DNA of 48,421 nt, from the NCBI GenBank assembly GCA_021775555.1, contig JAJFHP010000021.1:1-48421 (forward strand), read 5' to 3'. Under the pieces are notes generated by a model. It ran no database searches and was not told the origin of the DNA. It was given only the letters and a program-made list of their open reading frames with translations. This stretch comes from Hyphomicrobiales bacterium (GTDB lineage: Bacteria > Pseudomonadota > Alphaproteobacteria > Rhizobiales > Methyloligellaceae). Of the stretch, positions 26,984 through 37,050 are shown piece by piece (position 1 is the first letter of the stretch; every line of letters starts with the position of its first letter). The position numbers and the translations under genes were made by a program.

Positions 26984-27997
26984 TCACTCGGCTGTGGGGC
27001 GGGGGTCTTGATCATCCGAATCGTCTGGTGTGTCTTGCCCTGGCGGGAGATCATCAAAATCTGCTTCATCCACATCATTCTCAGATATTTCCTGAAGCGG
27101 GGTCTCTTCGCTATCTTCCCGGGACGGCCCCGTGGCCAGTTCTTCGTGGCGGGCTTCCATCAGAAGACGGCAAATGCGGCTCAGGGTTTCGCGCAACTGG
27201 TGGCGATGGGTGACCATGTCGATCATGCCGTGCTCCAGAAGATATTCAGAGCGCTGAAAGCCTTCAGGAAGCTTTTCGCGGATGGTCTGCTCAATCACGC
27301 GCGGGCCGGCAAAACAGATCAGCGCGCCGGGCTCGGCAATGTGGATATCACCCAACATAGCATAAGAGGCTGTGACACCACCGGTGGTTGGGTGGGTCAG
27401 CACGACGATGTATGGCAGGCCTGCTTCTTTAAGCTCCTGAACCGCAACGGTGGTTCGTGGCATCTGCATAAGTGACAGGATACCTTCCTGCATGCGTGCG
27501 CCGCCCGACGCGGCATAAAGAATAAAAGGGGTTGAACGGGAAACCGCCTCGCGAAGGCCTGTGATGATCGCTTCGCCCGCGGCACTCCCCAGCGAGCCAC
27601 CCATGAACGCGAAATCCTGCGCGGCGGATACAACGGGTAAGCCGTCCAGTGTTCCGGCTCCCACCAGAACGGCATCGTACAGACCGGTCTTTGAGCGGTT
27701 GTCTTTCAGCCGGTCGGTATAGCGGCGTTCGTCACGGAACTTGAGCGGATCCTGTGCCACTTCAGGTGTTGCGATGGTCTCATACTCGCCTTCATCGAAC
27801 AGGGCTTTCAGGCGCTGCTCACCGGTCATGCGCATGTGATAATCGGACCCGGGCACCACGAACTGGTTCGCTTCGAGATCCTTGTAGTGGATCATCTGCC
27901 CGCTTTCTGGACATTTGATCCAGACATTGTCCGGCACTTCGCGCTTCGCCAGGATGCGCTGGATTTTCGGGCGGACAATGTTGTTGATCCAGTTCAC
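26984..27997 (-). CDS. accD: Acetyl-CoA carboxylase carboxyltransferase subunit beta
   Basis: A 337-residue beta subunit of the carboxyltransferase that moves CO2 from carboxy-biotin to acetyl-CoA, the first step of fatty acid synthesis. The crotonase-fold core has [24 protein letters not shown] and [13 protein letters not shown]. The N-terminal segment keeps only one cysteine ([11 protein letters not shown]), so the E. coli-type four-Cys zinc ribbon is absent, as I recall for the alphaproteobacterial group. The final ~50 residues are an acidic, low-complexity tail. GTG start with GAGGAA upstream. It lies between trpA and folC, as in many relatives. Confidence 0.96.
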   Translation of the reverse strand: MNWINNIVRPKIQRILAKREVPDNVWIKCPESGQMIHYKDLEANQFVVPGSDYHMRMTGEQRLKALFDEGEYETIATPEVAQDPLKFRDERRYTDRLKDNRSKTGLYDAVLVGAGTLDGLPVVSAAQDFAFMGGSLGSAAGEAIITGLREAVSRSTPFILYAASGGARMQEGILSLMQMPRTTVAVQELKEAGLPYIVVLTHPTTGGVTASYAMLGDIHIAEPGALICFAGPRVIEQTIREKLPEGFQRSEYLLEHGMIDMVTHRHQLRETLSRICRLLMEARHEELATGPSREDSEETPLQEISENDVDEADFDDLPPGQDTPDDSDDQDPRPTAE

Positions 27998-28053
27998 GGG
28001 GAGTTCCTCAATTTGGTTATTTGAATGTTATCAAGCCTATGTATGCTCTGCGG

Positions 28054-28893
28054 CTATTTCGCGGCAACAGTTTCGCTGCTTGTCAGCCCGTCGGCAAGGC
28101 TTCGCACAAGTTTGGTTACTTTTTCCACCGTGTCTGGTGCGCATTTTCCGGCGTCATCCAACCCACTTTCAATAATTTTTACCAGAGCTGTACCAACAAC
28201 GACGCCGTCCGCGCCATCGGCAATCGCGCGTGCTTGAGCGGGGGTCTGCACACCGAAGCCGACGGCAACCGGCAATTCGGTCTGGCTCTTGATGCGCGCA
28301 ACCTGGGCATGAACCTTGCTGGGATCCGGTGCTTTCGTACCGGTAATCCCGGCGATGGACACGTAATAGACAAACCCAGAAGTGTTTTGGAGGACGGTGG
28401 GCAGGCGCTTTGCGTCAGTGGTTGGTGTTGCCAGGCGGATAAAATTGAGACCCGCTTTCAGAGCAGGGATGCAAAGTTCTTCGTCTTCTTCGGGTGGGAC
28501 ATCCACCACGATCAGGCCGTCCACCCCGGCTTCAAGGCAGTCCTTGATGAAATCATCGACCGGGTAGATATAGATCGGATTGTAATATCCCATCAGCACC
28601 AGTGGAGTGTCATTATCTCCTTCACGGAACTCGCGGACCATTTGCAGGGTCTTCTTCATGGTCTGTCCGGCTTTAAGCGCACGCTGGGACGAAGCCTGAA
28701 TGGCGGGGCCATCGGCCATCGGGTCCGAGAAGGGCATACCCATCTCAATAACGTCCGCGCCGGCTGCAGGCAGCGCCTTCAGCAGCGCAAGCGAGGTGTC
28801 ATAGTCCGGATCACCGGCGGTGGTGAATGTGACAAGTGCGGCGCGGCCGTCTTTTTTCAGCGCGGCGAAGCGCGTGTCGATGCGTGTGGTCAT
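28054..28893 (-). CDS. trpA: Tryptophan synthase alpha chain
   Basis: A 279-residue TIM-barrel subunit cleaving indole-3-glycerol phosphate to indole and glyceraldehyde 3-phosphate, with indole channelled to TrpB. Catalytic Glu in [17 protein letters not shown], followed by the catalytic Asp, and GYYNPIYIY and [10 protein letters not shown] phosphate-loop motifs are present. ATG 28893 is chosen because it follows the trpB stop by 2 nt; the open frame upstream lies within trpB. Co-transcribed with trpF and trpB. Confidence 0.97.
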   Translation of the reverse strand: MTTRIDTRFAALKKDGRAALVTFTTAGDPDYDTSLALLKALPAAGADVIEMGMPFSDPMADGPAIQASSQRALKAGQTMKKTLQMVREFREGDNDTPLVLMGYYNPIYIYPVDDFIKDCLEAGVDGLIVVDVPPEEDEELCIPALKAGLNFIRLATPTTDAKRLPTVLQNTSGFVYYVSIAGITGTKAPDPSKVHAQVARIKSQTELPVAVGFGVQTPAQARAIADGADGVVVGTALVKIIESGLDDAGKCAPDTVEKVTKLVRSLADGLTSSETVAAK

Positions 28894-28895
28894 GC

Positions 28896-30113
28896 TCACA
28901 TCTCCACGCCGAGAAGGGCGGCGACTGCAAACACATCCTTGTCGCCGCGCCCGCACATATTCATCACCAGCAGATTGTCCGCAGGCAGCGTCGGCGCGAG
29001 CTTGGTGACATGCGCGAGTGCATGGGAGGGTTCCAGCGCGGGGATAATGCCTTCAAGCCGTGTGCAGAGCTGGAAAGCCTCCAGCGCCTCCTTGTCGGTA
29101 ACGGCGACATAGTTCACGCGGCCGGTATCCCTGAGCCATGAATGTTCAGGCCCGACGCCGGGATAGTCGAGCCCGGCGGAAATCGAATGCCCCTCGATGA
29201 TCTGCCCGTCGTCATCTTGCAGCAGGTAGGTTCTGTTGCCGTGCAATACGCCGGGCTTGCCGCCATTCATGGAAGCGCAATGCTCGTCCGGATTTCCCAA
29301 TCCCAAACCACCGGCTTCAACGCCGAAAATCGCAATGTCCTTGTCATCCAGGAAATCGTGGAACAGGCCGATGGCGTTCGAGCCACCGCCGATGCACGCA
29401 ACCAGCGTGTCGGGCAGGCGTCCTTCAGCTTCCATCATCTGGGTGCGGACTTCCTGTCCGATAATGGACTGGAAATCGCGCACCATCTCAGGGTAGGGAT
29501 GAGGCCCGGCGGCGGTACCGATGATGTAAAAGGTATCATCCACATTGGCCACCCAGTCCCTGAGGGCCTCGTTCATGGCGTCCTTCAGAGTGCCTGATCC
29601 GGCAGTCACGGGGATCACTTCCGCCCCCAACAACTTCATGCGAAACACGTTGGGCGCCTGGCGCTCAATGTCTGTGCAGCCCATATATACAACGCAGGGG
29701 AGACCGAAGCGGGCTGCGACCGTGGCCACAGCCACACCGTGCTGGCCCGCGCCCGTCTCGGCGATGATGCGGCCTTTTTTCATGCGCCGCGCAAGCTGGA
29801 TTTGCCCAAGGCAATTGTTGATCTTGTGGCTGCCTGTATGGTTCAGCTCATCGCGCTTGAAATAGATTTTCGCCCCGCCCAGGTGCTCGGTGAGCCGTTC
29901 AGCGTAATAGAGAGGGCTAGGGCGGCCTCCATAATGGGCCAGCAGAGATTTAAGCTCGGCATGGAACTCCGGGTCAACCTTGGCGTCCTCATAGGCCTGC
30001 TCGAGCTCGAGAATGAGCGGCATCAGCGTTTCGGCAACAAACCGTCCGCCATAGAGGCCGAAATGACCACGCTCGTCCGGGCCGGTTCGGTAACTGTTAG
30101 GGGTATCAGACAT
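28896..30113 (-). CDS. trpB: Tryptophan synthase beta chain
   Basis: A 405-residue PLP enzyme condensing indole with serine. The PLP lysine is in [11 protein letters not shown]; the phosphate cradle is [10 protein letters not shown] and the conserved Glu lies in [14 protein letters not shown] 30113 ([19 protein letters not shown]) fits the family; the frame is open 17 codons further but without family-like sequence. It is 19 nt after trpF. trpC, trpD and trpE are elsewhere, the usual split trp arrangement of Alphaproteobacteria. Confidence 0.97.
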   Translation of the reverse strand: MSDTPNSYRTGPDERGHFGLYGGRFVAETLMPLILELEQAYEDAKVDPEFHAELKSLLAHYGGRPSPLYYAERLTEHLGGAKIYFKRDELNHTGSHKINNCLGQIQLARRMKKGRIIAETGAGQHGVAVATVAARFGLPCVVYMGCTDIERQAPNVFRMKLLGAEVIPVTAGSGTLKDAMNEALRDWVANVDDTFYIIGTAAGPHPYPEMVRDFQSIIGQEVRTQMMEAEGRLPDTLVACIGGGSNAIGLFHDFLDDKDIAIFGVEAGGLGLGNPDEHCASMNGGKPGVLHGNRTYLLQDDDGQIIEGHSISAGLDYPGVGPEHSWLRDTGRVNYVAVTDKEALEAFQLCTRLEGIIPALEPSHALAHVTKLAPTLPADNLLVMNMCGRGDKDVFAVAALLGVEM

Positions 30114-30132
30114 GGGGTCCCGTGCTCTTGTA

Positions 30133-30789
30133 CTAGTTGCGCGATGCCGGCTTGGCGGCGGCAATGAATTGCCGGATCAATACAGGGTCTTTTTCTCCCG
30201 GTGCGCTTTCAACGCCCGAGGATACATCGACGATTGCCGCCCCGGTTTCCGAGATTGCTGACGCAACATTACCCGGGTTAAGACCGCCTGACAGCATAAA
30301 GCTCATCCCTCCCTTAACACCGCTGAGCGCCTGCCAGTTGAACGCCACGCCGTTGCCGCCGGGCAGGGTATCGGCCAAATCATCAGGCGCTTTGGCGTCG
30401 AAGAGAATCATGTCTGCGGCATCTTCATAAGCACCAGCCTGCGCCGCATCATCGGCAGAAGCGACTGGAATCGCCTTCATGACGGGCTTTTGTGAAAGTA
30501 GCTTTATGTGCGCCACCCGTTCGGGGCTCTCCTTCCCGTGCAACTGCAGGATATCTGGATCAACTTCATCCACAACACGGCGCACTGCGTCGTCGTCCGG
30601 GTTCACCAGCAGGGCCACTGAGCGGGCACGCCCGCGGCCAGCTTCGGCCAGCTTGTGCGCCATTCCATGGTCCACATTGCGCGGCGAGGGGCCATAGAAC
30701 ACCAGGCCAAAATAATCCGCGCCAGCATCAAGCGCAGCTTCAAGGGCTTCGGGCGTGCGAATACCGCAGATTTTCACCTTAGCGTTCAT
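30133..30789 (-). CDS. trpF: Phosphoribosylanthranilate isomerase
   Basis: A 218-residue TIM barrel performing the Amadori rearrangement of phosphoribosylanthranilate. The catalytic Cys is in VKICGIRT and the catalytic Asp in [21 protein letters not shown] and VDVSSGVES bind phosphate. ATG 30789 is used; a frame open to 30831 adds an unconserved leader. First gene of trpF-trpB-trpA. The 120-bp gap to lapA probably carries the promoter, but no clear hexamers or attenuator were identified. Confidence 0.96.
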   Translation of the reverse strand: MNAKVKICGIRTPEALEAALDAGADYFGLVFYGPSPRNVDHGMAHKLAEAGRGRARSVALLVNPDDDAVRRVVDEVDPDILQLHGKESPERVAHIKLLSQKPVMKAIPVASADDAAQAGAYEDAADMILFDAKAPDDLADTLPGGNGVAFNWQALSGVKGGMSFMLSGGLNPGNVASAISETGAAIVDVSSGVESAPGEKDPVLIRQFIAAAKPASRN

Positions 30790-30909
30790 GGGCTTTAGCG
30801 GATTTGGAGTTTGTTGGCGCACATGCGCCACTTGTCAGCGTCAAACTAGGAGATTGGACCGAAACTGTCCATGCACCTGCGCGGTATCTTGGAGAATACG
30901 AGCAGTGGA

Positions 30910-31260
30910 TCACTCGGCGGCCTGGGCCCTGTCCAGACGTGGCTCGTTGACGGCGGTGTGCAGTTGGCTGTTGAGTTGTTCCCTCTCGGCACGCAGCGCC
31001 CTGGTTTCCAAAGCGCGATTGCGCGCTTCTCTTCGCCATTTGCCTTGGCCGAGCCATGTTACAAAGCCGCCGAGCAGCAGGCCTGTTAACAGGGCCGCCA
31101 GCAGAAACAGAAAGAAGGGAGCATCAAGCGCCAGGAAGGGATCTTCGATCGAGAACGGGTCGAGGTTCAGCCGAACAGCATGGCGGTTGGCGAGCGCAAA
31201 GGCGACCAGCACGGCGCCAACCGGAAAAATGACAAACAACCAGACAAATTTTCTGAACAC
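30910..31260 (-). CDS. lapA: LapA-family inner-membrane protein (DUF1049)
   Basis: About 116 residues with two membrane helices (about 6-25 and 44-66) and a charged C-terminal coiled coil (WRREARNRALETRALRAERE). This is the LapA/YciS architecture; in enterobacteria LapA works with LapB in controlling LpxC and LPS synthesis. lapB is not adjacent, so function is by family only. GTG 31260 follows a GGGG-containing run; an upstream GTG at 31278 is also open. It follows ihfB by 35 nt and is probably in the same transcript; ihfB-lapA adjacency is common. Confidence 0.8.
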   Translation of the reverse strand: MFRKFVWLFVIFPVGAVLVAFALANRHAVRLNLDPFSIEDPFLALDAPFFLFLLAALLTGLLLGGFVTWLGQGKWRREARNRALETRALRAEREQLNSQLHTAVNEPRLDRAQAAE

Positions 31261-31295
31261 AACTCGACCCCGCACCACCTGCTACACGCAGGGTG

Positions 31296-31613
31296 TTACA
31301 TCTCCTCCGAAGCCCCCGGTGAGGACCCGTCATACCCCCTGTTCAAGCGCTCGCGCAGCTCCTTGCCAGTCTTGAAGAAGGGAACAAACTTCTCTTCGAC
31401 GAAGACGGTTTCACCGGTGCGCGGGTTGCGCCCCTGCCGTGCCGTGCGGTGTTTCACGGTGAATGCGCCAAAGCCGCGCAATTCAACCCTATCGCCCCGC
31501 GCCAGTGAGGCGATTATTTCATCAAGGATGATGTTGACGATGCGCTCGACGTCGCGCTGGTAGAGATGTGGATTTGCGGCGCCGACCCGCTGAATGAGCT
31601 CCGACTTTATCAT
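31296..31613 (-). CDS. ihfB: Integration host factor subunit beta
   Basis: A 105-residue HU/IHF-family DNA-bending protein. [23 protein letters not shown] is split across the beta arm with the intercalating proline region; the N-terminal [23 protein letters not shown] helices fit IHF-beta. It heterodimerises with IhfA (not in the window) and bends DNA at promoters and recombination sites. The ~12-residue C-terminal tail is longer than in E. coli. It follows sppA by 65 nt. Confidence 0.94.
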   Translation of the reverse strand: MIKSELIQRVGAANPHLYQRDVERIVNIILDEIIASLARGDRVELRGFGAFTVKHRTARQGRNPRTGETVFVEEKFVPFFKTGKELRERLNRGYDGSSPGASEEM

Positions 31614-31678
31614 GACGCGACCCCAGACTGCCTCACTATACGCCTATCTCTTTGCTCTTATTAGTTTTTACGGCGCTC

Positions 31679-32650
31679 TTAATTCCCCTGAACGTGCCAA
31701 ACGGAGACCAAGCCGTCAAGCTGTACTCTCTCCAACGGGTTTCCGGGTCCGAGCAAGGCATCATGTATTGAGGGTGGTAAACCGGTCCATGCAAGGAGTT
31801 TTTGCGTCGCTTTTGAGAAAATTCCAGCAGTTTTTGATGAATTAATCTCCCAGTCGATGATTTTCAAATCTTTAGGCACCTGGCGTTTTTCTTCCAGCCA
31901 GGTTACCGCGTCATCTTCGCCGCCGAGCTGATCGATGAGTTTGTGCTGCAGAGCCTGACGTCCGGAATAAATACGCCCGTCGGTGAGACCCGGGACGCTC
32001 TGGGGATCGAGAGCACGCCGTTTGGCCACCATCCCGATGAACCAGGACTTGGCCTCCTGAACCATCTCTTTAGTGACTTCTCGCCCCTGCTCATCAAGCG
32101 GACGGAATGGCGAAGGGACGGCCTTCAGCGGCCCGCTCCTGATCTCCTCCATTTTGATGCCGAGCTTATTCAGCAACTCGGTCACTTCAGCCCATTGCAG
32201 AATGACGCCTACCGAGCCGGTGATGGAAGAGCCGTGTGCGATGATGTGATCACTGGCAATGCCCGCCATATAAGCGGCCGAGGTCGCCACTGTGGAAAAT
32301 ACAGCCACGACCGGCTTTTCCTTGGCCAATTTTAAAAGTGCGTTGTGCAGGGACTCGCCGCCAACCGTCGTGCCGCCGGGGCTGTTGATGCGCAGGATCA
32401 CGCCCTTGACGTTCTTGGACTCTGAAATTTCCTTCAACAGGTCGTCCCGCTCCCGATCTTCCCTGATAATTCCAGAAATATCGATGCGGGCGATATGCGG
32501 CTTATAGCCGATCGAAGCAGCAATCTCATCGCTTTGCAGCGCAACCGCAGCTATCAACGCGAGTGCGCCTATGAAGGCCAACAGCCGCCACAGGGTAATG
32601 CTGCGCTTGAGCCGCCGCCGGTCGACCAGAAAATCTGCCCGAAGCGTCAT
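31679..32650 (-). CDS. sppA: Signal peptide peptidase SppA, short form
   Basis: A 323-residue serine protease of the inner membrane with one N-terminal TM (about 19-38). Catalytic Ser124 lies in TVATSAAYMAG and Lys176 in SGPLKAV, forming the Ser-Lys dyad; INSPGGT and SITGSVGVI are conserved. It is half-length relative to E. coli SppA, like the Bacillus and alphaproteobacterial forms that assemble as octamers. It degrades released signal peptides. GAGG lies 5 nt before the ATG. It sits downstream of rpsA behind the 32662-32680 hairpin. Confidence 0.94.
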   Translation of the reverse strand: MTLRADFLVDRRRLKRSITLWRLLAFIGALALIAAVALQSDEIAASIGYKPHIARIDISGIIREDRERDDLLKEISESKNVKGVILRINSPGGTTVGGESLHNALLKLAKEKPVVAVFSTVATSAAYMAGIASDHIIAHGSSITGSVGVILQWAEVTELLNKLGIKMEEIRSGPLKAVPSPFRPLDEQGREVTKEMVQEAKSWFIGMVAKRRALDPQSVPGLTDGRIYSGRQALQHKLIDQLGGEDDAVTWLEEKRQVPKDLKIIDWEINSSKTAGIFSKATQKLLAWTGLPPSIHDALLGPGNPLERVQLDGLVSVWHVQGN

Positions 32651-32661
32651 CTCGCCTCACT

Positions 32662-32680
32662 TGGCGGATGAAATCCGCCA
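32662..32680 (-). terminator. Intergenic hairpin between rpsA and sppA
   Basis: TGGCGGAT and ATCCGCCA form a perfect 8-bp stem with a GAA loop, 11 nt upstream of sppA. No U-tract follows, so it is a weak terminator or a processing or stability hairpin that would separate the very high rpsA output from sppA. Confidence 0.45.
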
Positions 32681-32709
32681 CACCAGTTGCCGTTAAAATG
32701 AACCCTAAA

Positions 32710-34704
32710 TCAGGCCTTGTCTGCTTCCCCGGCGTCTTTGCCATCATCCTCAGCCGGGGCTTCGGCGTCGTCTTTTGCTTTCGCCTTTGCCTTGGACTTG
32801 GCTTTTTTCGGCTCAGGCTTGTCCTCAGCTTCGGCGGCTTCATCCTCGCCGTCATCTTTGGACTTGGCTTTGGCTTTGGCCTTTTTCGGCTCAGGCTTGT
32901 CCTCAGCTTCGGCGGCTTCATCCTCACCGTCATCTTTGGACTTGGCTTTGGCTTTGGCCTTTTTTGGCTTGGCTTCTGCCTCGGCGTCCTCGTCCTCGTC
33001 GCCGTCCTTGGCCTTGTCGAGGGCAGCACCCAGGATATCGCCGAGAGATGCGCCGCTGACCGTTGAGCCATATTGTTTGACGGCTTCTTTTTCTTCGACG
33101 ATCTCAAGCGCCTTGACCGAGATGGTCAGTTTGCGGGCAGCAACGTCGATCTGGGTGATAACGCCATCGACCTTTTCTCCCACGGCAAAGCGTTCAGGAC
33201 GCTGCTCTGAGCGCTCGCGCGACAAATCAGAGCGGCGGATGAAGGTGGTCATATCGCTGTCAGACAGTTTGACTTCCAGCCCCTTGTCCGTGACCTTGGT
33301 AATCTCGCATGTGACACGGGTGCCTTTTTTCAGACCACCGCTTCCTTTCAGCGGATCTTCACTCAGTTGCTTGATACCGAGTGAAATGCGTTCTTTCTCC
33401 GCATCGGCTTCCAGCACGACGGCTTTCACCATGTCGCCCTTCTTGAAGTCCTGAATGGCTTCTTCACCTGTGCGGGTCCAGTCCAGGTCAGACAGGTGAA
33501 CCATGCCGTCGACACCGCCGTCCAGTCCGACAAACAGTCCGAACTCGGTGATGTTGCGGATAGCGCCCTCGACTTCGGCGCCGGACTTGTGAGAGTCCGC
33601 GAAAGCAGTCCAGGGATTTTCCTGGATTTGTTTCAGCCCCAGTGAAATCCGGCGTTTCTGCGGATCAACCTCGAGCACCTGAACTTCAACCTCCTGGCTG
33701 GTCGATACGATCTTGCCTGGATGGATGTTCTTCTTGGTCCAGCTCATTTCAGAGACGTGGATCAGGCCTTCAACACCGGACTCAAGTTCGACGAAAGCGC
33801 CATAGTCAGTGATGTTGGTGACGGTGCCGGAGATGCGGTTGCCGATCGGATATTTGGCTTCCACGCCTTCCCACGGGTCAGCTTCAAGCTGTTTGATGCC
33901 GAGCGAGATGCGCTGGGTATCGGGATTGATGCGGATGATCTGCACCTTCACGCTGTCGCCCACATTGACGATTTCGCTCGGGTGGCTGACGCGCCGCCAG
34001 GCCATGTCGGTGACATGCAGCAGGCCATCTATGCCGCCAAGGTCGATAAAGGCTCCATAGTCGGTGATGTTCTTCACCACGCCCTCGATGACCTGGTTTT
34101 CTTCCAGCTGGGCGACAATCTCGTTACGCTGTTCAGCCCTTGCTTCTTCAAGGATGGAGCGGCGCGAGACGACAATATTACCGCGCCGGCGGTCCATCTT
34201 GAGAATCAGGAAAGGCTGCGGGGTATTCATCAAGGGGCCAATGTCGCGAACGGGCCGGATATCGACCTGGCTTCCGGGCAGGAACGCCACCGCGCCATCA
34301 AGATCGACCGTAAAGCCGCCCTTGACCCTGTTGAAGATGACGCCCTCGCAGCGCTCATTCTTCTTGAATTTCTCTTCCAGCCGCACCCAGCTTTCTTCGC
34401 GCCGCGCCTTTTCACGAGACAGGACCGCCTCGCCAAGTGCGTTCTCGACGCGCTCGAGATAGACCTCGACATCATCACCTACCGAGATGGAGGACACCTG
34501 GCCGGGTAGGGAAAATTCTTTCAGCGGCACGCGGCCTTCGGTCTTCAGGCCAACGTCGACCACCGCCAGGTCCTTTTCGATGGCAATGACCTTGCCCTTG
34601 ATAACGGACCCTTCGGCGAGGGATGATTCCCCCATTGTTTCTTCTAGAAGTGCGGCAAAATCGTCGCGTGTGGGGTTGAGTTCACTTGCTTGGGGTTGAT
34701 TCAT
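32710..34704 (-). CDS. rpsA: 30S ribosomal protein S1 with long acidic/lysine repeat tail
   Basis: 664 residues against about 560 for typical S1. Six S1 (OB-fold) domains are visible, e.g. GKVIAIEKDLAVVDVGLKTEG, GVVKNITDYGAFIDLGG, GTVTNITDYGAFVELESG and GAIRNITEFGLFVGLDGG. S1 captures mRNA on the 30S subunit. From about residue 560 a low-complexity tail of alternating KAKAKAKSK and DDGEDEAAEAED runs to the end, with a 26-residue unit repeated twice and a third partial copy. AGGAGA precedes the ATG. The promoter is probably at 34764-34791. The tail is the only unusual part. Confidence 0.96.
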   Translation of the reverse strand: MNQPQASELNPTRDDFAALLEETMGESSLAEGSVIKGKVIAIEKDLAVVDVGLKTEGRVPLKEFSLPGQVSSISVGDDVEVYLERVENALGEAVLSREKARREESWVRLEEKFKKNERCEGVIFNRVKGGFTVDLDGAVAFLPGSQVDIRPVRDIGPLMNTPQPFLILKMDRRRGNIVVSRRSILEEARAEQRNEIVAQLEENQVIEGVVKNITDYGAFIDLGGIDGLLHVTDMAWRRVSHPSEIVNVGDSVKVQIIRINPDTQRISLGIKQLEADPWEGVEAKYPIGNRISGTVTNITDYGAFVELESGVEGLIHVSEMSWTKKNIHPGKIVSTSQEVEVQVLEVDPQKRRISLGLKQIQENPWTAFADSHKSGAEVEGAIRNITEFGLFVGLDGGVDGMVHLSDLDWTRTGEEAIQDFKKGDMVKAVVLEADAEKERISLGIKQLSEDPLKGSGGLKKGTRVTCEITKVTDKGLEVKLSDSDMTTFIRRSDLSRERSEQRPERFAVGEKVDGVITQIDVAARKLTISVKALEIVEEKEAVKQYGSTVSGASLGDILGAALDKAKDGDEDEDAEAEAKPKKAKAKAKSKDDGEDEAAEAEDKPEPKKAKAKAKSKDDGEDEAAEAEDKPEPKKAKSKAKAKAKDDAEAPAEDDGKDAGEADKA
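32821..32976 (-). repeat. Two 78-bp in-frame tandem repeats in the rpsA tail
   Basis: Copies at 32821-32898 and 32899-32976 are nearly identical at DNA level; a degenerate partial copy continues toward 32782. Each encodes 26 residues of Lys/Ala followed by Asp/Glu/Ala. The unit is a multiple of three, so slippage changes tail length without breaking the frame. Confidence 0.85.
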
Positions 34705-34763
34705 CAGGTCTCCTGATCGACCGATTGATGACCACCTTGCGATATCGTCTCGCGCAGTGGGAC

Positions 34764-34791
34764 ATTAAAATAGTGGCTTCTGTTTATCCAA
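34764..34791 (-). promoter_or_regulatory. Putative rpsA promoter
   Basis: On the minus strand TTGGAT (34786-34791) and TTTAAT (34764-34769) are 16 nt apart, giving a leader of about 50 nt before the rpsA ribosome-binding site. The match is moderate. Confidence 0.4.
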
Positions 34792-34904
34792 AGCGGCAGC
34801 GTGCCGGTCTGGCGCTCAAATTCCAATTCATGATATTGCCGATATGACCTGCCGGGTCAGTGATTAAGCGTGATCGGGCATGCCAATTGGCCCGCAATCC
34901 CTTA

Positions 34905-35525
34905 TCATCTGTTAGTTTCGATAAGTTCGATAGCGACCTTGAACGCCGCTTCTATACCCAAATCCGATGTATCGAGCAAGAGGGCGTCTGCAGCAGGCAC
35001 CAGCGGTGAAATGGTGCGCGAGCGGTCAAGCTCGTCCCGGGCCGCGATCTGGGCATGAATTTCATCATAGGAAATGTCCTGTCCGGCCTCGACCAATTCC
35101 TTGTGGCGGCGTTCTGCGCGCACTTTTGTCGAGGCTTCAATGAAGATTTTAACATCCGCGCCGGGGCACACGACGGTACCGATATCGCGACCCTCGACAA
35201 TTGCCCCGCCCGGGCGTTCGGCAAATTTGCGCTGGTAGTTCACCAGCGCTGCACGAACGCTTTTAAGCTTGGCAACGTGAGATGCTGCAGCACCTGTTTC
35301 AGCGGTGCGCAGTTCGGGGTCTTCAAGAGATGCGGGATCAATCTGCTGCGCAATCCCTGCAGCGGCCTCTTCATCGTCAAGCGCCTTGCCGGCATCAATC
35401 ATGTCGCGCGCAACGGCGCGGTAGAGAGCGCCGGTGTCAAGATGTCCGAGCCCGTAATGCGCGGCAAGTTTTTTGGCCAGGGTGCCTTTGCCCGAAGCCG
35501 CCGGTCCGTCCAGTGCAATTATCAT
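34905..35525 (-). CDS. cmk: Cytidylate kinase
   Basis: A 206-residue NMP kinase phosphorylating CMP and dCMP. P-loop GPAASGKGT is at 7-15, then [10 protein letters not shown] and [19 protein letters not shown]. The start overlaps the aroA stop in ATGA (4 bp), indicating translational coupling. aroA-cmk-rpsA order is widely conserved in Proteobacteria. A 200-nt gap with its own promoter separates it from rpsA. Confidence 0.96.
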   Translation of the reverse strand: MIIALDGPAASGKGTLAKKLAAHYGLGHLDTGALYRAVARDMIDAGKALDDEEAAAGIAQQIDPASLEDPELRTAETGAAASHVAKLKSVRAALVNYQRKFAERPGGAIVEGRDIGTVVCPGADVKIFIEASTKVRAERRHKELVEAGQDISYDEIHAQIAARDELDRSRTISPLVPAADALLLDTSDLGIEAAFKVAIELIETNR

Positions 35526-36853
35526 GGGTCTGAGGGTTCCAATTGCTGAATTTGCGCACCCAGCGCGCGCATGATCTCCACGAAGTCAGGAAAGCTTGTG
35601 GCAATAATCGCTGCATTGTCGATTGTCACCGGTTTCTCCGCTCCCAGCCCCATGACCAGAAATGCCATGGCGATGCGATGATCCATATGGGTTTCGATAT
35701 GCCCGCCCCCCCGCACTCCTTTGCCGCCCTGGACTGTTAACGTGTCCTCGTCCGCGAATGCGTCTACACCGCATGCCTTCAGTCCGGCCAGCGTGGAGGC
35801 CAGCCGGTCACTTTCCTTCACCCGCAGCTCTCCAACGCCCTCCATGCGGGTTTCTCCACTCGCAAAGGACGCAACAATCGCCAGGACGGGGTATTCATCG
35901 ATCATGGAAGGCGCCCGGTCAGCAGGGACTTCAACGCCCTTGAGGGGCCCCGATGCAACCTGGATATCCGCTACCGGTTCGCCACCTTCCTCGCGTTCAT
36001 TCTGATATTGGATATCAGCGCCCATTTCTTTTAGCGTTTCATAAAATCCGGTACGTGTCGGGTTCACCAGTACGCCTTCGAGGGTGATCCGGGATCCTTC
36101 CGTGATGAGTACCGCGGCCGTCAGGAAGGCCGCCGAACTGGGATCGCCGGGGACGCAGACGTCCCTGCCGTCAAGTTCCGCATCACCATTCACGGTGATC
36201 GCGGTGCCGTTTTTCTCATGTGATATTGTCAGTTCCGCTCCGAAATGACGCAGCATGCGTTCGGTATGGTCGCGAGTTGGGACACTCTCGATCACGGTGG
36301 TCTCGCCCGGCGCATGGAGGCCGGCCAGCAGCACGGCGGATTTTACCTGTGCGGAAGGGACCGGGAGCTCATAAACGATAGGGACCAGATCGGTCGCACC
36401 TGTAAGGGTGAGGGGCAACCTGTCGTCATCGCCCTCAACATTGAGTCCCATGAGTATCAGAGGCGTGAGAACGCGCCCCATGGGGCGGCGGGAAAGCGAT
36501 TCATCGCCGGTAAAGGCCGTACGGACATTCTGACCTGCAATAACGCCCATCATCAGCCGGGCACCGGTGCCCGAATTGCCGAAGTCGAGCTCGCCCGGTT
36601 CAGCGTTGAGACCGGCGACACCGCGCCCATGAACGACCCAGGCGGCATCCTTTTTGTTCACGCCCGCGCCCAGAGCGGACAGCGCCGCGCCGGTGGCGAG
36701 GACATCTTCACCCTCCAGAAGCCCGGTAATTTTCGTGGTGCCCGTTGCCAGCGCTCCCAGGATGAGTGCCCTGTGTGAGATGGATTTATCACCCGGTACA
36801 CGGACACTACCCTTCAGGGTGCCGGATTTTATTGAGGTCAGCATGGCGGGCAT
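35522..36853 (-). CDS. aroA: EPSP synthase (class II type)
   Basis: A 443-residue enzyme joining shikimate 3-phosphate and PEP, penultimate step to chorismate. [39 protein letters not shown] and [10 protein letters not shown] follow the class II (CP4-like) pattern. The PEP-loop reads [10 protein letters not shown] with Gly at position 95, where glyphosate-tolerant CP4 has Ala, so tolerance is not predicted from this site. ATG 36853 or 36844 may be the start; neither has a strong ribosome-binding site. It is divergent from the TIGR02300 gene. Confidence 0.96.
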   Translation of the reverse strand: MPAMLTSIKSGTLKGSVRVPGDKSISHRALILGALATGTTKITGLLEGEDVLATGAALSALGAGVNKKDAAWVVHGRGVAGLNAEPGELDFGNSGTGARLMMGVIAGQNVRTAFTGDESLSRRPMGRVLTPLILMGLNVEGDDDRLPLTLTGATDLVPIVYELPVPSAQVKSAVLLAGLHAPGETTVIESVPTRDHTERMLRHFGAELTISHEKNGTAITVNGDAELDGRDVCVPGDPSSAAFLTAAVLITEGSRITLEGVLVNPTRTGFYETLKEMGADIQYQNEREEGGEPVADIQVASGPLKGVEVPADRAPSMIDEYPVLAIVASFASGETRMEGVGELRVKESDRLASTLAGLKACGVDAFADEDTLTVQGGKGVRGGGHIETHMDHRIAMAFLVMGLGAEKPVTIDNAAIIATSFPDFVEIMRALGAQIQQLEPSDP

Positions 36854-37050
36854 ATGCTCGAAAATGTGACTGCTTGGGGGGTTGATCGTAGCGCTTTAAC
36901 ACAGCCAATAGGGTTGTCGTCATTGAGCCGTTTGACCCCGTGTCTGTCAATGTCCCTTATTTGCCGATTGTGCGTATGCATTTTTAGCTTTTGACACCAG
37001 CGTCTCGTCATGGCAAGGAACCCGCGATTCACGCGATTTAGGAAAACTTC

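Noticed and set aside
28021-29112. 363-codon plus-strand open frame
   Set aside because: Antisense to trpA and the end of trpB, which have full catalytic motifs. Its translation is low in conserved motifs and rich in G/R/H, as expected of a GC-rich shadow.
32668-33454. Hydrophobic or Ser/Ala-rich plus-strand frames opposite the rpsA tail
   Set aside because: They are antisense of Lys/Glu/Ala repeats, which always read as Leu/Phe/Gly- or Ser/Ala-rich; the membrane-like look is an artefact.
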